Origin: Streptomyces sp. LX-29 | Lineage (GTDB): Bacteria > Actinomycetota > Actinomycetes > Streptomycetales > Streptomycetaceae | DNA length: 64,000 nt | Assembly (NCBI RefSeq): GCF_029541745.1 | Contig: NZ_CP089746.1 | Coordinates: forward strand, 5,341,559-5,405,558 | Direction: 5' to 3' | Shown: piece by piece, positions 35,028-44,891 of the stretch | Layout of the letters: the number at the start of each line of letters is the position of its first letter | Position numbering within the stretch: position 1 is the first letter of the stretch | Program-made: the position numbers and the translations under genes | The notes under the pieces: model-generated | Database searches by the model: none | What the model was told of the DNA's origin: nothing | What the model saw: only the letters and a program-made list of their open reading frames with translations

Positions 35028-37199
35028 TCACTCAGGGTCACAATCTTCGGTGTCGCCGCGGCGGGAGAGAGCGGCGTGGACGAGGTCCGTGCTGGCGACC
35101 ATGACTCCGCTGGACTTGTACGGGGCTGCCCCGGCGTCCTCCAGGACTTCCTTCAGGTCCTGCGCGGTCCAGGTGCGGTAGACGCGCGGGTTGCGCTCAG
35201 CCAGCCGCTGCCTGATCTCTTCGGTGCGCATCCGCTTGGTCTCGCCGAGCACGCTGGCGATGTCGGCGAGGTTGTCGACGTCTTCCTCCTCGCCGGTGGC
35301 GATGGTGGTGCGGGTGGTGACACCGGAGCGCCGGGCTTTGATCCGCTCGGCGATGTCGTCGGCGTCGTCGTCGTTGATGTAGTGGGTGCGGATGGTGATG
35401 GCGGGTTGTCCGGGGGCGAGTTTGACGCCGTCGCCGGCGACGACGACGGTGCCCTTGTCCAGGCCCTGGCGGAGCTTGTGGGGCGCGGCGCCGGCATCGA
35501 TGGCGGCATCGCCGAGGGCCATGCGGGCCTGGGACTCGGTGCCCAGGACCAGGGAGGCGCGGATGTGGTTGCCTTCGCGGGAGCGTTTGGGCAGGTTCTC
35601 GTTGGTGGGGTCCTGGGTGCCTTCCCAGACGGTGACGTTGACTGCCCGGCCCTGGTCGTGGATGGCCTTGACGGCCTGGAAGTAGCGGCTGGTGGCCTTG
35701 GACCCGCCGTAGGGCCGCTTGTCTTCGCCGATGGCGCCGGAGCCGTAGGCGACCTGGGCTTCGTCGCAGATCAGGACCAGCGGTGGGAAGACGCTGCCCT
35801 TCGGGGCGAGGAGGCGGCGGTTCATCTCCTCCACGCCGTCTTCCATCATCTCGGTGGCGTCGGCGACGTGGTCGTCGGTGGGGCCCTGGATGAGGACGGT
35901 GGCGATGCCGTCCGTGCACTGCCAGTCGCCCACACCCTTGAGGTCCGCGATGCGGAACTCGACCGCGATGTCGTGGGCCAGCCACAGCGCCAGTGCCCGC
36001 AGCGAGGCGGTTTTGCCTTGGTTGGACAGGCCCGTGATGAGCATGTGGCGTTGGTAGAGGCTGATCAGCGCCACGTCTCCACGCAGGTCCACACCCCAAG
36101 GTGCCCGGCCGGTTTTGTAGTCGGCGCTGGCCTCGGGGTCGGTGACCAGCGGGGAGGGTCCGATGGGCTCGTCCAGGGCGCCGGAATCGGCGATCCAGGC
36201 CCTCACGGTGCGGGCGGCCGGCGCCACCGACAGGTGCACCTCATGCTCATGCCGCCCCAGGTTCTCCGCCAACTTGCGGCGCCGGGCCAGCACCTCTTCC
36301 GTGCTGCACCCGCTGGGCAACAGGATGTCGACCTCAACGCCGCAGCCGGCGAGCACGATCGGGGAGAGCATGGAGGCACCAGCGTCGCCCATCTCCTTGA
36401 TGGCGGTGCGCAGGGCCGGGATGCCCAGGTCCCGCAGGGACTTGACCACGATCGACGGCGTGATCGGCTCCCCGTCACTGTCGCGCTGCCCGGCAGGCAT
36501 AGCCCACTGTGGTGCGGCTTTCTGTTTGGCGCCGACCGCCCACAACCCCGCCAGCGCCAGCCACGGCCCCACCGCGACCGCTGGCCCCCAGACCACGGAG
36601 ACGATGAAGACGAGCCAGCGGATCGTCTCGATCGTGGCCACCAGCGGCACGATGACTTCGGCGGGGGCGCCGTCGGCTATCGCCATCACCGTGCCCAGCG
36701 CCAGCAGGCCCCCCAGCCCCGTCCCGGCGCCGACCAGGGCACCCTTGGCGACGCGCTGCGGTGCGGTCAGCAGGTCCATGCGGCGCTGATGCCGCGCCGC
36801 GCGGAACTGGCGCCCGCGCTCCTCCCATTCGGCCGCCTGCTCGATCTGACCGGCAGCCTCGGCGGCCCGCATCATCCGCTCGTAGCGGGCGGCGGTCCGG
36901 CCGTCCCAAGTGCGCTTGGCGACGATCCGGGCACCGGAGACGGTGTAAAGGGTGTGCCGGGCGGCAAGGCGGCCCGCCGCGCGGGTGCGTTCGTGTGTGG
37001 CCACCACACGCACCGTCCGTGCACCCCGCGCCCACACAGGGACGGCCGGGGCCGGCGGGGCAGGGTCCGTGTCGCCCTCGGGGGCCGCGGCGGGGGTCTC
37101 CTTGGTCAGCCTGAGCGGGGCGGTGGTGTCGCGGGGGCGGTGGTCATCGAGGTGGTGAACGGTTCCCATGCCGGAGACCTCCGGCGCGGGGTCGGTCAT
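35028..37199 (-). CDS. traB: TraB/TraSA-type FtsK-like DNA translocase
   Basis: 723 residues from ATG 37199 with CAGGAGA upstream. After a soluble, charged N-terminus come two to three membrane segments (~150-225). The motor domain has Walker A ITGLSNQGKTASLR (~390), an FtsK-type RIADLKGVGDW, Walker B PLVLICDEAQVAY (~480) and the arginine/QDPTNENLPKR region. The C-terminal ~80 residues look like a winged helix for DNA recognition. Proteins of this family move double-stranded DNA between Streptomyces hyphae as hexamers. It is the transfer gene of the element. Confidence 0.9.
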   Translation of the reverse strand: MTDPAPEVSGMGTVHHLDDHRPRDTTAPLRLTKETPAAAPEGDTDPAPPAPAVPVWARGARTVRVVATHERTRAAGRLAARHTLYTVSGARIVAKRTWDGRTAARYERMMRAAEAAGQIEQAAEWEERGRQFRAARHQRRMDLLTAPQRVAKGALVGAGTGLGGLLALGTVMAIADGAPAEVIVPLVATIETIRWLVFIVSVVWGPAVAVGPWLALAGLWAVGAKQKAAPQWAMPAGQRDSDGEPITPSIVVKSLRDLGIPALRTAIKEMGDAGASMLSPIVLAGCGVEVDILLPSGCSTEEVLARRRKLAENLGRHEHEVHLSVAPAARTVRAWIADSGALDEPIGPSPLVTDPEASADYKTGRAPWGVDLRGDVALISLYQRHMLITGLSNQGKTASLRALALWLAHDIAVEFRIADLKGVGDWQCTDGIATVLIQGPTDDHVADATEMMEDGVEEMNRRLLAPKGSVFPPLVLICDEAQVAYGSGAIGEDKRPYGGSKATSRYFQAVKAIHDQGRAVNVTVWEGTQDPTNENLPKRSREGNHIRASLVLGTESQARMALGDAAIDAGAAPHKLRQGLDKGTVVVAGDGVKLAPGQPAITIRTHYINDDDADDIAERIKARRSGVTTRTTIATGEEEDVDNLADIASVLGETKRMRTEEIRQRLAERNPRVYRTWTAQDLKEVLEDAGAAPYKSSGVMVASTDLVHAALSRRGDTEDCDPE

Positions 37200-37290
37200 G
37201 ATGGTGGTCTCCTGTCTCGCTGATAGGCGAACGGGTAGGCCCAGGGCGGCCGGGTTCCTTGGCCGGGATGGCGGCCGCCCCGGGGCGAAG

Positions 37291-37479
37291 TCACTTGCTG
37301 TTCTTGGCGGCGCGCTCCTCGCGCTTGCGGGCGCCGTCGATGATCCGGTCGACCTTGCGCTCCAAGTCGGCCTGGAAGACGTTCTCGTCGCCGGCGATGC
37401 CGCGCTTGGCCATCCGGGCGACGTACCAGGCCACCCGCGCCTTTTCGCCGGCGGTCAGCTTGGGCTCGGGCTGTGCCAT
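37291..37479 (-). CDS. Small charged helical protein of the AICE
   Basis: 62 residues from ATG 37479 (MAQPEPKLTAGEKARVAWY). Almost wholly helical, with a basic, Lys/Glu-rich C-terminal half (RKREERAAKNSK). Small genes of this type stand upstream of traB in many AICEs; no function is known to me. It is 91 bp before traB on the same strand. Confidence 0.6.
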   Translation of the reverse strand: MAQPEPKLTAGEKARVAWYVARMAKRGIAGDENVFQADLERKVDRIIDGARKREERAAKNSK

Positions 37480-37557
37480 CGGGTTCCCCTCCCTGGGCCG
37501 GTCTGTCCGGCTCCCCCTCACCGCCCGGGGTGCAGGGTCGGGCGGATCAGGCAGCCG

Positions 37558-37794
37558 TCAGGCCGCGGCCGGGCGAGGGATGGCGCGGCAGCGTTCGGCG
37601 TGTTCCTGGGCCCACGCGGTGGCCCGGGTCAGGCTGGGCGTGGAGATCCCGGTCGCGCCGGGCGGGCATCCGGTGCACTCGGCGCGGTGCCCATTGGCAT
37701 TCGACTCGGGCGCAGGCTGCACGTCGATGGTGGCGCCGGCGAGGTTGAGGTATCGGGCGATGACGCCCGTGGGCCAGTTGGTCTGGGCGGTCAT
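37558..37794 (-). CDS. Small hypothetical AICE protein
   Basis: 78 residues from ATG 37794 (MTAQTNWPTGVIARYLNLAG). It has a CTGCPPG motif with a further Cys near the C-terminus and His residues between, perhaps a minor metal site. A frame on the same strand at 37547-37843 is a shadow. Function unknown. Confidence 0.6.
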   Translation of the reverse strand: MTAQTNWPTGVIARYLNLAGATIDVQPAPESNANGHRAECTGCPPGATGISTPSLTRATAWAQEHAERCRAIPRPAAA

Positions 37795-37884
37795 GGAGTC
37801 GGCTTCCTTCCCTGCGGGTGGCCGGGCTGTCCGGCCACCGCACCCCACGCCCGTGACGGCACGTGGAGCACTGTGGCCGGACGC

Positions 37885-38274
37885 TCAGCCACGCCGCCGG
37901 GCTTTGGCGACTGCCTTGGTCGCGGCTTGCCCGTCGGCGCCGGCGACGGAGCGGACCACGCTGACGACGGCCGAGCAGACGAGGGCGACGACCAGGGCGG
38001 CGATGGCGAGGCTGATCGCGACCGAGGTAAGCGTGGCGACCAGCAGCGGGCCGAAGTACACGCCCGCCGCCACCGCACCGCCGCCGGCCCCGGCGCCGAG
38101 GGCGACGCGTTGGGTAGTGCGGTCCGGCGGAGCCTGATGCACGTGGATCACCTGCGGCACCGGCGTCTGCGCCTGCGCCGGGAGGATGGGAAGGCGGTCG
38201 GTGTAGGCCCAGGTGCCGTCCGGGAGCTGGACGACCGCGGGCGGGGTGGGCTGCGGGGCCGGAAGGTTCGTCAT
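37885..38274 (-). CDS. Small membrane protein of the AICE (spread-type)
   Basis: 129 residues from ATG 38274 with GGAGGGGGAA upstream. A Pro/Gln-rich N-terminus (~1-55, with LPDGTWAYTDR) precedes two hydrophobic segments (~68-85 AGGGAVAAGVYFGPLL and ~88-112), then a basic tail. The layout is that of the small membrane proteins linked with plasmid spread (Spd) in Streptomyces. It probably assists TraB at the membrane. Confidence 0.6.
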   Translation of the reverse strand: MTNLPAPQPTPPAVVQLPDGTWAYTDRLPILPAQAQTPVPQVIHVHQAPPDRTTQRVALGAGAGGGAVAAGVYFGPLLVATLTSVAISLAIAALVVALVCSAVVSVVRSVAGADGQAATKAVAKARRRG

Positions 38275-38309
38275 AGGAGTTCCCCCTCCTTGGGCGGGGT
38301 CGAGATGGT

Positions 38310-38396
38310 CACTGGTCATGCGGCGCGCTGCTGGTCGGGGTAGGCGCGGCGGGCGCCGGTGGGGTCGTAGCACCGGCCGAAGGCGGGGGACATCAT
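38310..38396 (-). CDS. Possible 28-residue peptide coupled to the membrane protein gene
   Basis: ATG 38396 (or 38393, overlapping the previous stop) opens MMSPAFGRCYDPTGARRAYP and ends at 38310. The start-stop overlap and its place inside a tight operon argue for translation. It has no recognised relatives. Confidence 0.35.
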
Positions 38397-39250
38397 GCGG
38401 CCACGCGCTTCCATGCGGCCCGTAGGCGGACTTCGGATGCGGAGTGGCCTGCCGCGCGGAACCGGGCGGACATCTCGCGGTAGGACAGGGCGGGCGTCTC
38501 GCTGTGCCGGATCTCGTCGACCAGCGCGTCAAGCGCCTCATCCGTGAGCGCGGGCCCTGTCTCCAGCGCGGGAACGGGCTCAGTGGGGCCCCACACGGGG
38601 AGTTCCCATGAGGGTGTGACGCCGGGTGTGACGCGGGTCGTCACGCTGGTCAGGGCCCTGCCGGTGTCCTCGCCCCGCCGCGCCGTCTCCAGCGTCGACC
38701 ATGCTTCGGCCAGGGTGTCAGCGGTCTTGGCCTGGACGCGTGCGACGCGGGCCCCGGCCTGCGTCACGGCCGTCAGCCGGGTCTCCTCGGTGGCAGCTTC
38801 CGCCCGCAGCCGGGCGCGGGCAACGGCCGCTTCGTCACGGGCCTCTTGCTGGATTCCCCGGATCGCACCGAGCGCGGCCGGGGTGAGGGCGGTGCGCTCC
38901 CACAGACTGTGGACCAGCCACATTGCCTTAGCCGCGAGGGGCAGCCAGGCCACGGCCAGCCACGCGCCCGGCGACTCTTCGGCGGTCAGCGCGTGGGCGA
39001 TGAGGACGCCAGTGGCGACCAGGCCGAAGAACCAGCCGACGCCCGTCACGGTGCGGTTGTGGTCGCCCTGCGCGGCGAGTCGGCGTTCATAGGCGAGCGT
39101 GGCAAGCCATCCACCGTCGATGCCGAGACCGACGACCAGCGCGACCGGCCACGGCACCGCCGTGCCCAGCCACACCAGGACCACGGCCAGAGTGAGGACC
39201 ATGGACACCGCCGTCATCGCCACGGCGGGAAGAACGGTCTTGGCGCTCAC
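38393..39250 (-). CDS. SpdB-like membrane protein
   Basis: 285 residues from GTG 39250, overlapping the upstream stop as GTGA. Four hydrophobic segments in the first ~130 residues (TAVSMVLTLAVVLVWLG, WPVALVVGLGIDGGWLA, GWFFGLVATGVLIAHAL, GAWLAVAWLPLAAKAMW) are followed by a long Ala/Arg/Glu coiled coil (~140-210) and a C-terminal helix-turn-helix-like region (SYREMSARFRAAGHSASEVRLRAA, cited as two parts: SYREMSARF, HSASEVRLRAA). This matches the SpdB-type proteins of AICEs, thought to help spread transferred DNA through septa. Confidence 0.7.
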   Translation of the reverse strand: MSAKTVLPAVAMTAVSMVLTLAVVLVWLGTAVPWPVALVVGLGIDGGWLATLAYERRLAAQGDHNRTVTGVGWFFGLVATGVLIAHALTAEESPGAWLAVAWLPLAAKAMWLVHSLWERTALTPAALGAIRGIQQEARDEAAVARARLRAEAATEETRLTAVTQAGARVARVQAKTADTLAEAWSTLETARRGEDTGRALTSVTTRVTPGVTPSWELPVWGPTEPVPALETGPALTDEALDALVDEIRHSETPALSYREMSARFRAAGHSASEVRLRAAWKRVAA

Positions 39251-40014
39251 GCCGTACCTCCCTTGCGGCCGTTCTCCGCGCGGCTGCGCTGGCTCGGCTG
39301 AGTACGCGGGGCGCCCTCGTACCAGACGAACGGCGGGATGTCGTCCGCGGCGATGAAGACACGGATGGCGGCGCCCGCCGGGGCGTCGGGCAGGGCGTAG
39401 ACGCTGCCACGCTCCAACGACGCCAGCAGCCGGGCCCCGTGGTGCTCGCAGCCGTCCGCCCCATCGTTGTAGGCGTCCAGCACGGTCACGACGGCCGGGC
39501 CGTCGCACGGGGTCGGGTCGTCGGGGTGAGCGGCTGGGCAACGGACGGTGCCGGTCACGCCACACCCCCCGACCACAGTCAGTTCGTCGACGAAGGGGCG
39601 GCTGCGCCGGTTGCAGCCCATGTCACCCTCGACCGCGTCCCACCACACGCCGACGTACTCACGACCGTGATTCGGGTGGTCAGTGTTGGTGACGCGGCCG
39701 ATGTCGCCCCCGTTGACGGTCCCCATGCGCCCCTCGGCGCACATGACGCGGGTCCCCTTCGGGAGGTCGGCGGCGGTGCGGGGGGTGATCGACCCCATAG
39801 CCGTGCCCTGGCCCCGGACTTTCGCCAGCAGGGCAGAGCCCTTCTCCGTCAGCGTGCTCTCGACGGGGTGGATCAGACCCCGGGCGACCAGGGCGCGCTC
39901 CGTGCGGACACCGCACGCCACCACTTGGCCTTCCTCGCCCGTGTAGAGGGCACGAAGCATGGGCGCGCTCAGCTTGTGAGCCCTGATGATCTCGGCGGCG
40001 GGTGCGGCCCTCAC
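39247..40014 (-). CDS. Hypothetical AICE protein with winged-helix-like N-terminus
   Basis: 255 residues from GTG 40014, overlapping the previous stop as GTGA. The first ~65 residues (LRALYTGEEGQVVACGVR, ERALVARGLIHP, LTEKGSALLAKV) look like a winged helix. The middle has a small beta region with GRVTNTDHPNHGREYVGVWWD, and the C-terminal part has Cys/His (VRCPAAH, GCEHHG). It sits between the DUF6284-type gene and the SpdB-like gene; function unknown. Confidence 0.6.
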   Translation of the reverse strand: MRAAPAAEIIRAHKLSAPMLRALYTGEEGQVVACGVRTERALVARGLIHPVESTLTEKGSALLAKVRGQGTAMGSITPRTAADLPKGTRVMCAEGRMGTVNGGDIGRVTNTDHPNHGREYVGVWWDAVEGDMGCNRRSRPFVDELTVVGGCGVTGTVRCPAAHPDDPTPCDGPAVVTVLDAYNDGADGCEHHGARLLASLERGSVYALPDAPAGAAIRVFIAADDIPPFVWYEGAPRTQPSQRSRAENGRKGGTA

Positions 40015-40280
40015 GCGGCACCCCCGGGAACGCTCGCACCGGCCGTCTGGTTGATCACGGCGACGCGCGCGGCCAGCACCCGCCGCCGCGCCCGCCGCAG
40101 CCGCCGCTCGTCCAGCTCCGACAACGGCCGGTCCAGCGTCATGATCTGCACGTCCAACAACTCGACCTCCGCCCGGATGACGGGCATCTCGCGGTCGATC
40201 GCGTCCAGCTCCGCGGCCGACGGCTCGCGGTCGAACGGCACGGCCGTAACGGCCGCCTGAAGTGCAGCGATGGGCTTCAT
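40011..40280 (-). CDS. DUF6284-like small protein
   Basis: 89 residues from ATG 40280 (MKPIAALQAAVTAVPFDREP). It has the pattern I remember for DUF6284: AELDAIDREMPVIRAEVELLDVQI, then RRLRRARRRVLAAR (cited as fragments AELDAIDREMPVI and RRARRRVLAAR). It is all-helical, with a likely coiled coil. These genes begin the conserved transfer operon of many AICEs. The promoter should lie in the operator-bearing region upstream. Confidence 0.7.
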   Translation of the reverse strand: MKPIAALQAAVTAVPFDREPSAAELDAIDREMPVIRAEVELLDVQIMTLDRPLSELDERRLRRARRRVLAARVAVINQTAGASVPGGAA

Positions 40281-40708
40281 TGGGTGTGTTCCTTCCAGAC
40301 AGGAACGGCCCGAACCGAACCCCCGGTGTTCCCGCACCGGGGGTTCTCGCCGTTAGAACCAGTACTTCCGGCTCCCCTCGGCCCCGCCCGTACCGCAACC
40401 CGCGAGGGGCCCGGACGGGCGGAGGAGGCAACCGGCCGCAGCCGGACGGCTGCGGAATCGGGTGGTGCAACGGAACTGGCGATCTTTGCCCTTGTCTCAC
40501 CGCGCGTGGGCGAGTCCCTTCGCCACCCGAGGGCGGCGGGGAGAAAGGTGCGTGCTGCTCGCGCGGCAGGGCCTGCGGCTTGTCGCAGATGCCTGCTGTT
40601 TCGGACGCTCTCTGTTGAGTTCTCAAGGAACGGACGCTTCCTTCGGGGCCGCCATCACGCGCTGCCCTCCGGGCGTACCGAGCAGACCGAGACGAACCCC
40701 TGCGGGCC

Positions 40709-40753
40709 CATCTGGTGCGCACCAGAAGAATGGCATCTGGTGCGCACCAGATG
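40709..40753. promoter_or_regulatory. Two palindromic operators, 25 bp apart
   Basis: The perfect 20-bp palindrome CATCTGGTGCGCACCAGATG is at 40734-40753. A near copy with 16 bp of perfect symmetry (TCTGGTGCGCACCAGA, 40711-40726) lies 25 bp away. The sites are about 450 bp from the start of the minus-strand operon and 170 bp from the XRE gene. Short GntR-type operators have this shape, so the GntR-Nudix protein is the prime candidate binder. Confidence 0.7.
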
Positions 40754-40839
40754 CAACCCCTTCGTGCTGGGTGTCCGCGCCGGCGCTGCCTGGCGTGACT
40801 TCAGGAAACGGCGAAAGAGTGGGTCGCCGGTAGCCAACT

Positions 40840-40866
40840 GGGGTTAACCTCAGATGGGTTAACCCC
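40840..40866. promoter_or_regulatory. Paired GGGTTAACC sites ahead of the XRE/TPR gene
   Basis: GGGTTAACC occurs at 40841-40849 and 40856-40864, 15 bp apart, each containing the palindrome GGTTAACC. Together they form a larger inverted repeat (GGGGTTAACC ... GGGTTAACCCC). They sit about 60-80 bp before the regulator start, where an autoregulatory operator would lie. Confidence 0.5.
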
Positions 40867-40922
40867 CTCTCACCTGCGGCTATTTGATTGCCCGCCAGGC
40901 GGACTCCCCGGAGGCGATGCAC

Positions 40923-42053
40923 GTGAGCAAAGGTTTGCGGTCTGCACGTACGGCGCGCGGGTGGTCGCAGGACCGGCTGATCTTCGAGATGGAGCGGTAC
41001 GCGCAGAAGCGCCTGATGGACATCGCGTCCAGTGCGAGCCTCAAGACCTATGTCTCGGAATGGGAGAACGGGAAGCGGCCCATCGGCGAGCGGTATGCCG
41101 CGATCCTCCGCCCGCTTCTTGGCGTCACAGATGTCGAACTGCGTGGTGAGCCGGAGAAGTCGATGCCGCAACAGGCGGACGGCTACGACGACCTGTTGAG
41201 CCGCATCGATGCCGCCCAAAGTGTCAGCGACTCGATGGTGCAGACGTTCCTTGATCAGACGGAGCTACTGCGCACGATGGACAGGCAGATGGGTGCTGCG
41301 AGCCTTGTCGACCAGATGACCGGGCATCTGGCGTCGATGGAGGATGCGCTGACGTTCGCCGTTCTCCCCGGGGCGCGCCGGCCGATTGCTACGGCCCTGG
41401 CAGGAGCGTCCACGCTCGCCGCGTGGCAGGCGCTTGATGCCGGCTTCGTGGAGCGGGCGTGGCGACACTACGAACTCGCGAAGCGGGCGGCCCAGGAGGC
41501 AGACGCGCCGCTGTACCTCGCACACGCGATGGGGGAGCAGGCGTACGTGCTCCGCGATGCCGGGCGCCCGGAGATGGCTGTGGAGCTGGTCCGCGATGCG
41601 CAGCGCACGCACGCAGAGCGGCATTCACCCCGGCTCAAGGCATGGCTGAGCGCTGCCGAGGCGGAACTGTGCGCCGCGGCGGGCTGGAGCGACGACGCGT
41701 GGCGTGCCCTGGAGCGGGCCGCCGGCGTGCTGCCTGGCGGCGATGAGACGCGAGACGCCGACATGCTGAGCATCTTCCTCAACGAGGGGCATCTGACCCG
41801 CTGGCGCGGCAACGTGCTGGCGATGCTCGGCGACGGCGCGGCGATGGACGAGCTGTACTCGGCCCTGCGCACTGCTGACAGCTCGTTCGTGCGGGCGCGA
41901 TCCGGTCTCCACAGCGACCTTGCCGAGGCGCACCTTGCCCGCGGCGAGCTGGACGATGCGCGCACACACCTCCAGCAGGCTCGACTGCTGGCGAACCGCA
42001 CGGGGTCCGTGCGGTATCGCCGTCGGGTTGAGTTGCTTACCGGGAGGTTGTAG
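40923..42053 (+). CDS. XRE-family regulator with TPR-like repeats (AICE)
   Basis: 376 residues from GTG 40923, 8 bp after GGAGG; ATG 40917 is only 2 bp from it. The N-terminal helix-turn-helix (KGLRSARTARGWSQDRLI ... YVSEWENGKRPIGERYAAIL) covers ~1-65. The rest is helical repeats (for example WRHYELAKRAAQEADAP, HLARGELDDARTHLQQAR) like those of ligand- or peptide-sensing regulators. It is the only operon-facing regulator on the plus strand, opposite the transfer operon; its end overlaps the end of the GntR-Nudix gene by 17 bp. It may control the element's excision or transfer. Confidence 0.8.
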   Translation: MSKGLRSARTARGWSQDRLIFEMERYAQKRLMDIASSASLKTYVSEWENGKRPIGERYAAILRPLLGVTDVELRGEPEKSMPQQADGYDDLLSRIDAAQSVSDSMVQTFLDQTELLRTMDRQMGAASLVDQMTGHLASMEDALTFAVLPGARRPIATALAGASTLAAWQALDAGFVERAWRHYELAKRAAQEADAPLYLAHAMGEQAYVLRDAGRPEMAVELVRDAQRTHAERHSPRLKAWLSAAEAELCAAAGWSDDAWRALERAAGVLPGGDETRDADMLSIFLNEGHLTRWRGNVLAMLGDGAAMDELYSALRTADSSFVRARSGLHSDLAEAHLARGELDDARTHLQQARLLANRTGSVRYRRRVELLTGRL

Positions 42054-42813
42054 GGCGCGACGCGAGGAGGTGTAGCAGGGCAACGAGCGTTCCCGACCCC
42101 ATCAGCTTGCCTTCCCCCATGAGAGCGGGAATCTCGGCCAGGGGGATCCAGGCAACGTGACCCGCTTCCTCGGCGTCACTCGGTTCCCCGACCTTCGTGG
42201 CTCCGTGGGCCACGAAGATCTCATGGGGTGAGTCGACCATGCCGATCATGGGCTGATAGGTGACGACGTGCTCCACCTTGGCCGGCCGCCAGCCGGTCTC
42301 CTCTTCCGTCTCGCGCGCGGCAGTCAGCGCTGCGTCTTCTCCGGCGTCCACGATCCCGCCGGGGAGCTCCCAGCCCCACCGCTGCGGGACGAACCGGTAG
42401 CGCCACAGCATGAGGACTCGGTCTTGGTCGTCCACCACGGCAGTGATGGCCACGTGATGCAGTCGGACTACGTGGTGCTCGAAGCGCTCGACTCCCGGCG
42501 GTTCCACGTCCACAAGATCGAGGTTGACCCAGCGGTTCTCGTAGAGGCGTCGGCTGCCATGGATCTGCCAGGGCTCCAGATCGTCCGGCGCTGGGACGCT
42601 CACCGCGCCGGCGACGCGGTACCGGCTGCGGTCGTGCGCCGTGATGAGGCGCTCGTTCGTGAGACGTGCAAGTACCTGCCGAAGCGCCGTGCGGCCGATC
42701 TCAAGCTCGGCGCTCAGCGCGCGCTCGGACGGCAGCTTGTCGCCGGGCGCGTAGTGGCCCGACTCGATCCTGGACCGGATCGTCTCGTAGACCCTCTGCG
42801 TCTTGGGTCCCAT
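42037..42813 (-). CDS. GntR winged-helix - Nudix hydrolase fusion
   Basis: 258 residues from ATG 42813 (MGPKTQRVYETIRSRIE). Residues ~5-68 are a GntR DNA-binding domain (IRSRIESGHYAPGDKLPSER, GRTALRQVLARL). Residues ~85-250 are a Nudix domain with a complete Nudix box: GGIVDAGED then AARETEEETGW, fitting G-x5-E-x7-R-E-U-x-E-E-x-G-U, so hydrolase activity is expected. In the AICE pSAM2 a GntR repressor (KorSA) and a Nudix protein (Pif, transfer immunity) are separate genes. Here both functions may be combined in one protein. The substrate (for example an ADP-ribose or dinucleotide) is not known. Confidence 0.85.
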   Translation of the reverse strand: MGPKTQRVYETIRSRIESGHYAPGDKLPSERALSAELEIGRTALRQVLARLTNERLITAHDRSRYRVAGAVSVPAPDDLEPWQIHGSRRLYENRWVNLDLVDVEPPGVERFEHHVVRLHHVAITAVVDDQDRVLMLWRYRFVPQRWGWELPGGIVDAGEDAALTAARETEEETGWRPAKVEHVVTYQPMIGMVDSPHEIFVAHGATKVGEPSDAEEAGHVAWIPLAEIPALMGEGKLMGSGTLVALLHLLASRPTTSR

Positions 42814-42875
42814 CCTCGGCGCACACTCCCGGATCGTCGGCTGGTGCTGGCCAGCGTATCGAGGGAGTAGAGCGG

Positions 42876-43016
42876 ATGACTCAGCCATTCGAATCTCTCA
42901 TCCTTGCCCCCGCCCACACCCTGGGGTGCGGGCGGGGCGCACGTATCAGGGATCTTCCTCTGGGGTGCCTGAGCTGCGGGGCCCTCATTCCCGACGGGGC
43001 CGTCTCTGGGCCGTGA
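42876..43016 (+). CDS. Possible 46-residue Cys-containing protein at the AICE right end
   Basis: ATG 42876, 9 bp after a GGGAG purine tract, opens MTQPFESLILAPAHTLGCGR and ends at 43016. It has TLGCGRG and a CLSCG motif, three Cys in total. It is divergent from the GntR-Nudix gene with a 62-bp shared promoter region and is the last frame before attR. Length and motif are compatible with a small zinc-ribbon AICE protein; evidence is modest. Confidence 0.45.
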   Translation: MTQPFESLILAPAHTLGCGRGARIRDLPLGCLSCGALIPDGAVSGP

Positions 43017-43136
43017 CAGGGCCGCCACTGGTCACCAATGACCACCGAAGATCACCTGATCGGCCCGGAGGAACCCCGGCTGCGGCCCAGGTGACGGCCT
43101 TCCCCCCTACTCGTTTCCATCTGAGGGTGGACGTCA

Positions 43137-43151
43137 GGCAAGATGGGGTGT
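43137..43151 (+). other. attR: right core repeat of the integrated element
   Basis: GGCAAGATGGGGTGT repeats attL exactly. Host DNA resumes with ATCTGCCCGCACACGG and the ABC-F gene starts 74 bp downstream, so the insertion lies in that gene's 5' control region. Confidence 0.85.
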
Positions 43152-43224
43152 ATCTGCCCGCACACGGCGGAGCCCACGCGGCGGAGCCGCATTTCGACAC
43201 CTATAGATTGCCGGACGGTTTCTC

Positions 43225-44889
<1,665 letters not shown>

Positions 44890-44891
44890 GC

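Larger units (their letters stand above)
40281..40922. other. 642-bp control region of the AICE
   Basis: No gene is seen. It lies between the long minus-strand transfer/replication operon and the plus-strand XRE/TPR regulator, and holds two sets of operator-like palindromes (listed separately). The region 40440-40660 shows no structure that I can explain. Confidence 0.6.
29402..43151. mobile_element. Actinomycete integrative and conjugative element (AICE), ~13.75 kb
   Basis: The element is bounded by 15-bp direct repeats and carries the AICE modules in order, nearly all on the minus strand: integrase and excisionase, replication (AAA ATPase and primase-polymerase, with an iteron-like region), TraB-type double-strand DNA translocase, small membrane/spread-type genes and DUF6284-type genes. 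Two regulators lie at the far end (XRE/TPR and GntR-Nudix). It is inserted between the thioester surface protein and the ABC-F gene, 73 bp before the ABC-F start, not in a tRNA gene. The only cargo recognised is a CRISPR array. All modules appear intact, so excision and transfer are plausible. Confidence 0.9.

Noticed and set aside
29402..43151. Prophage
   Set aside because: No capsid, portal, terminase or tail genes; TraB, SpdB-like and prim-pol genes mark an AICE.
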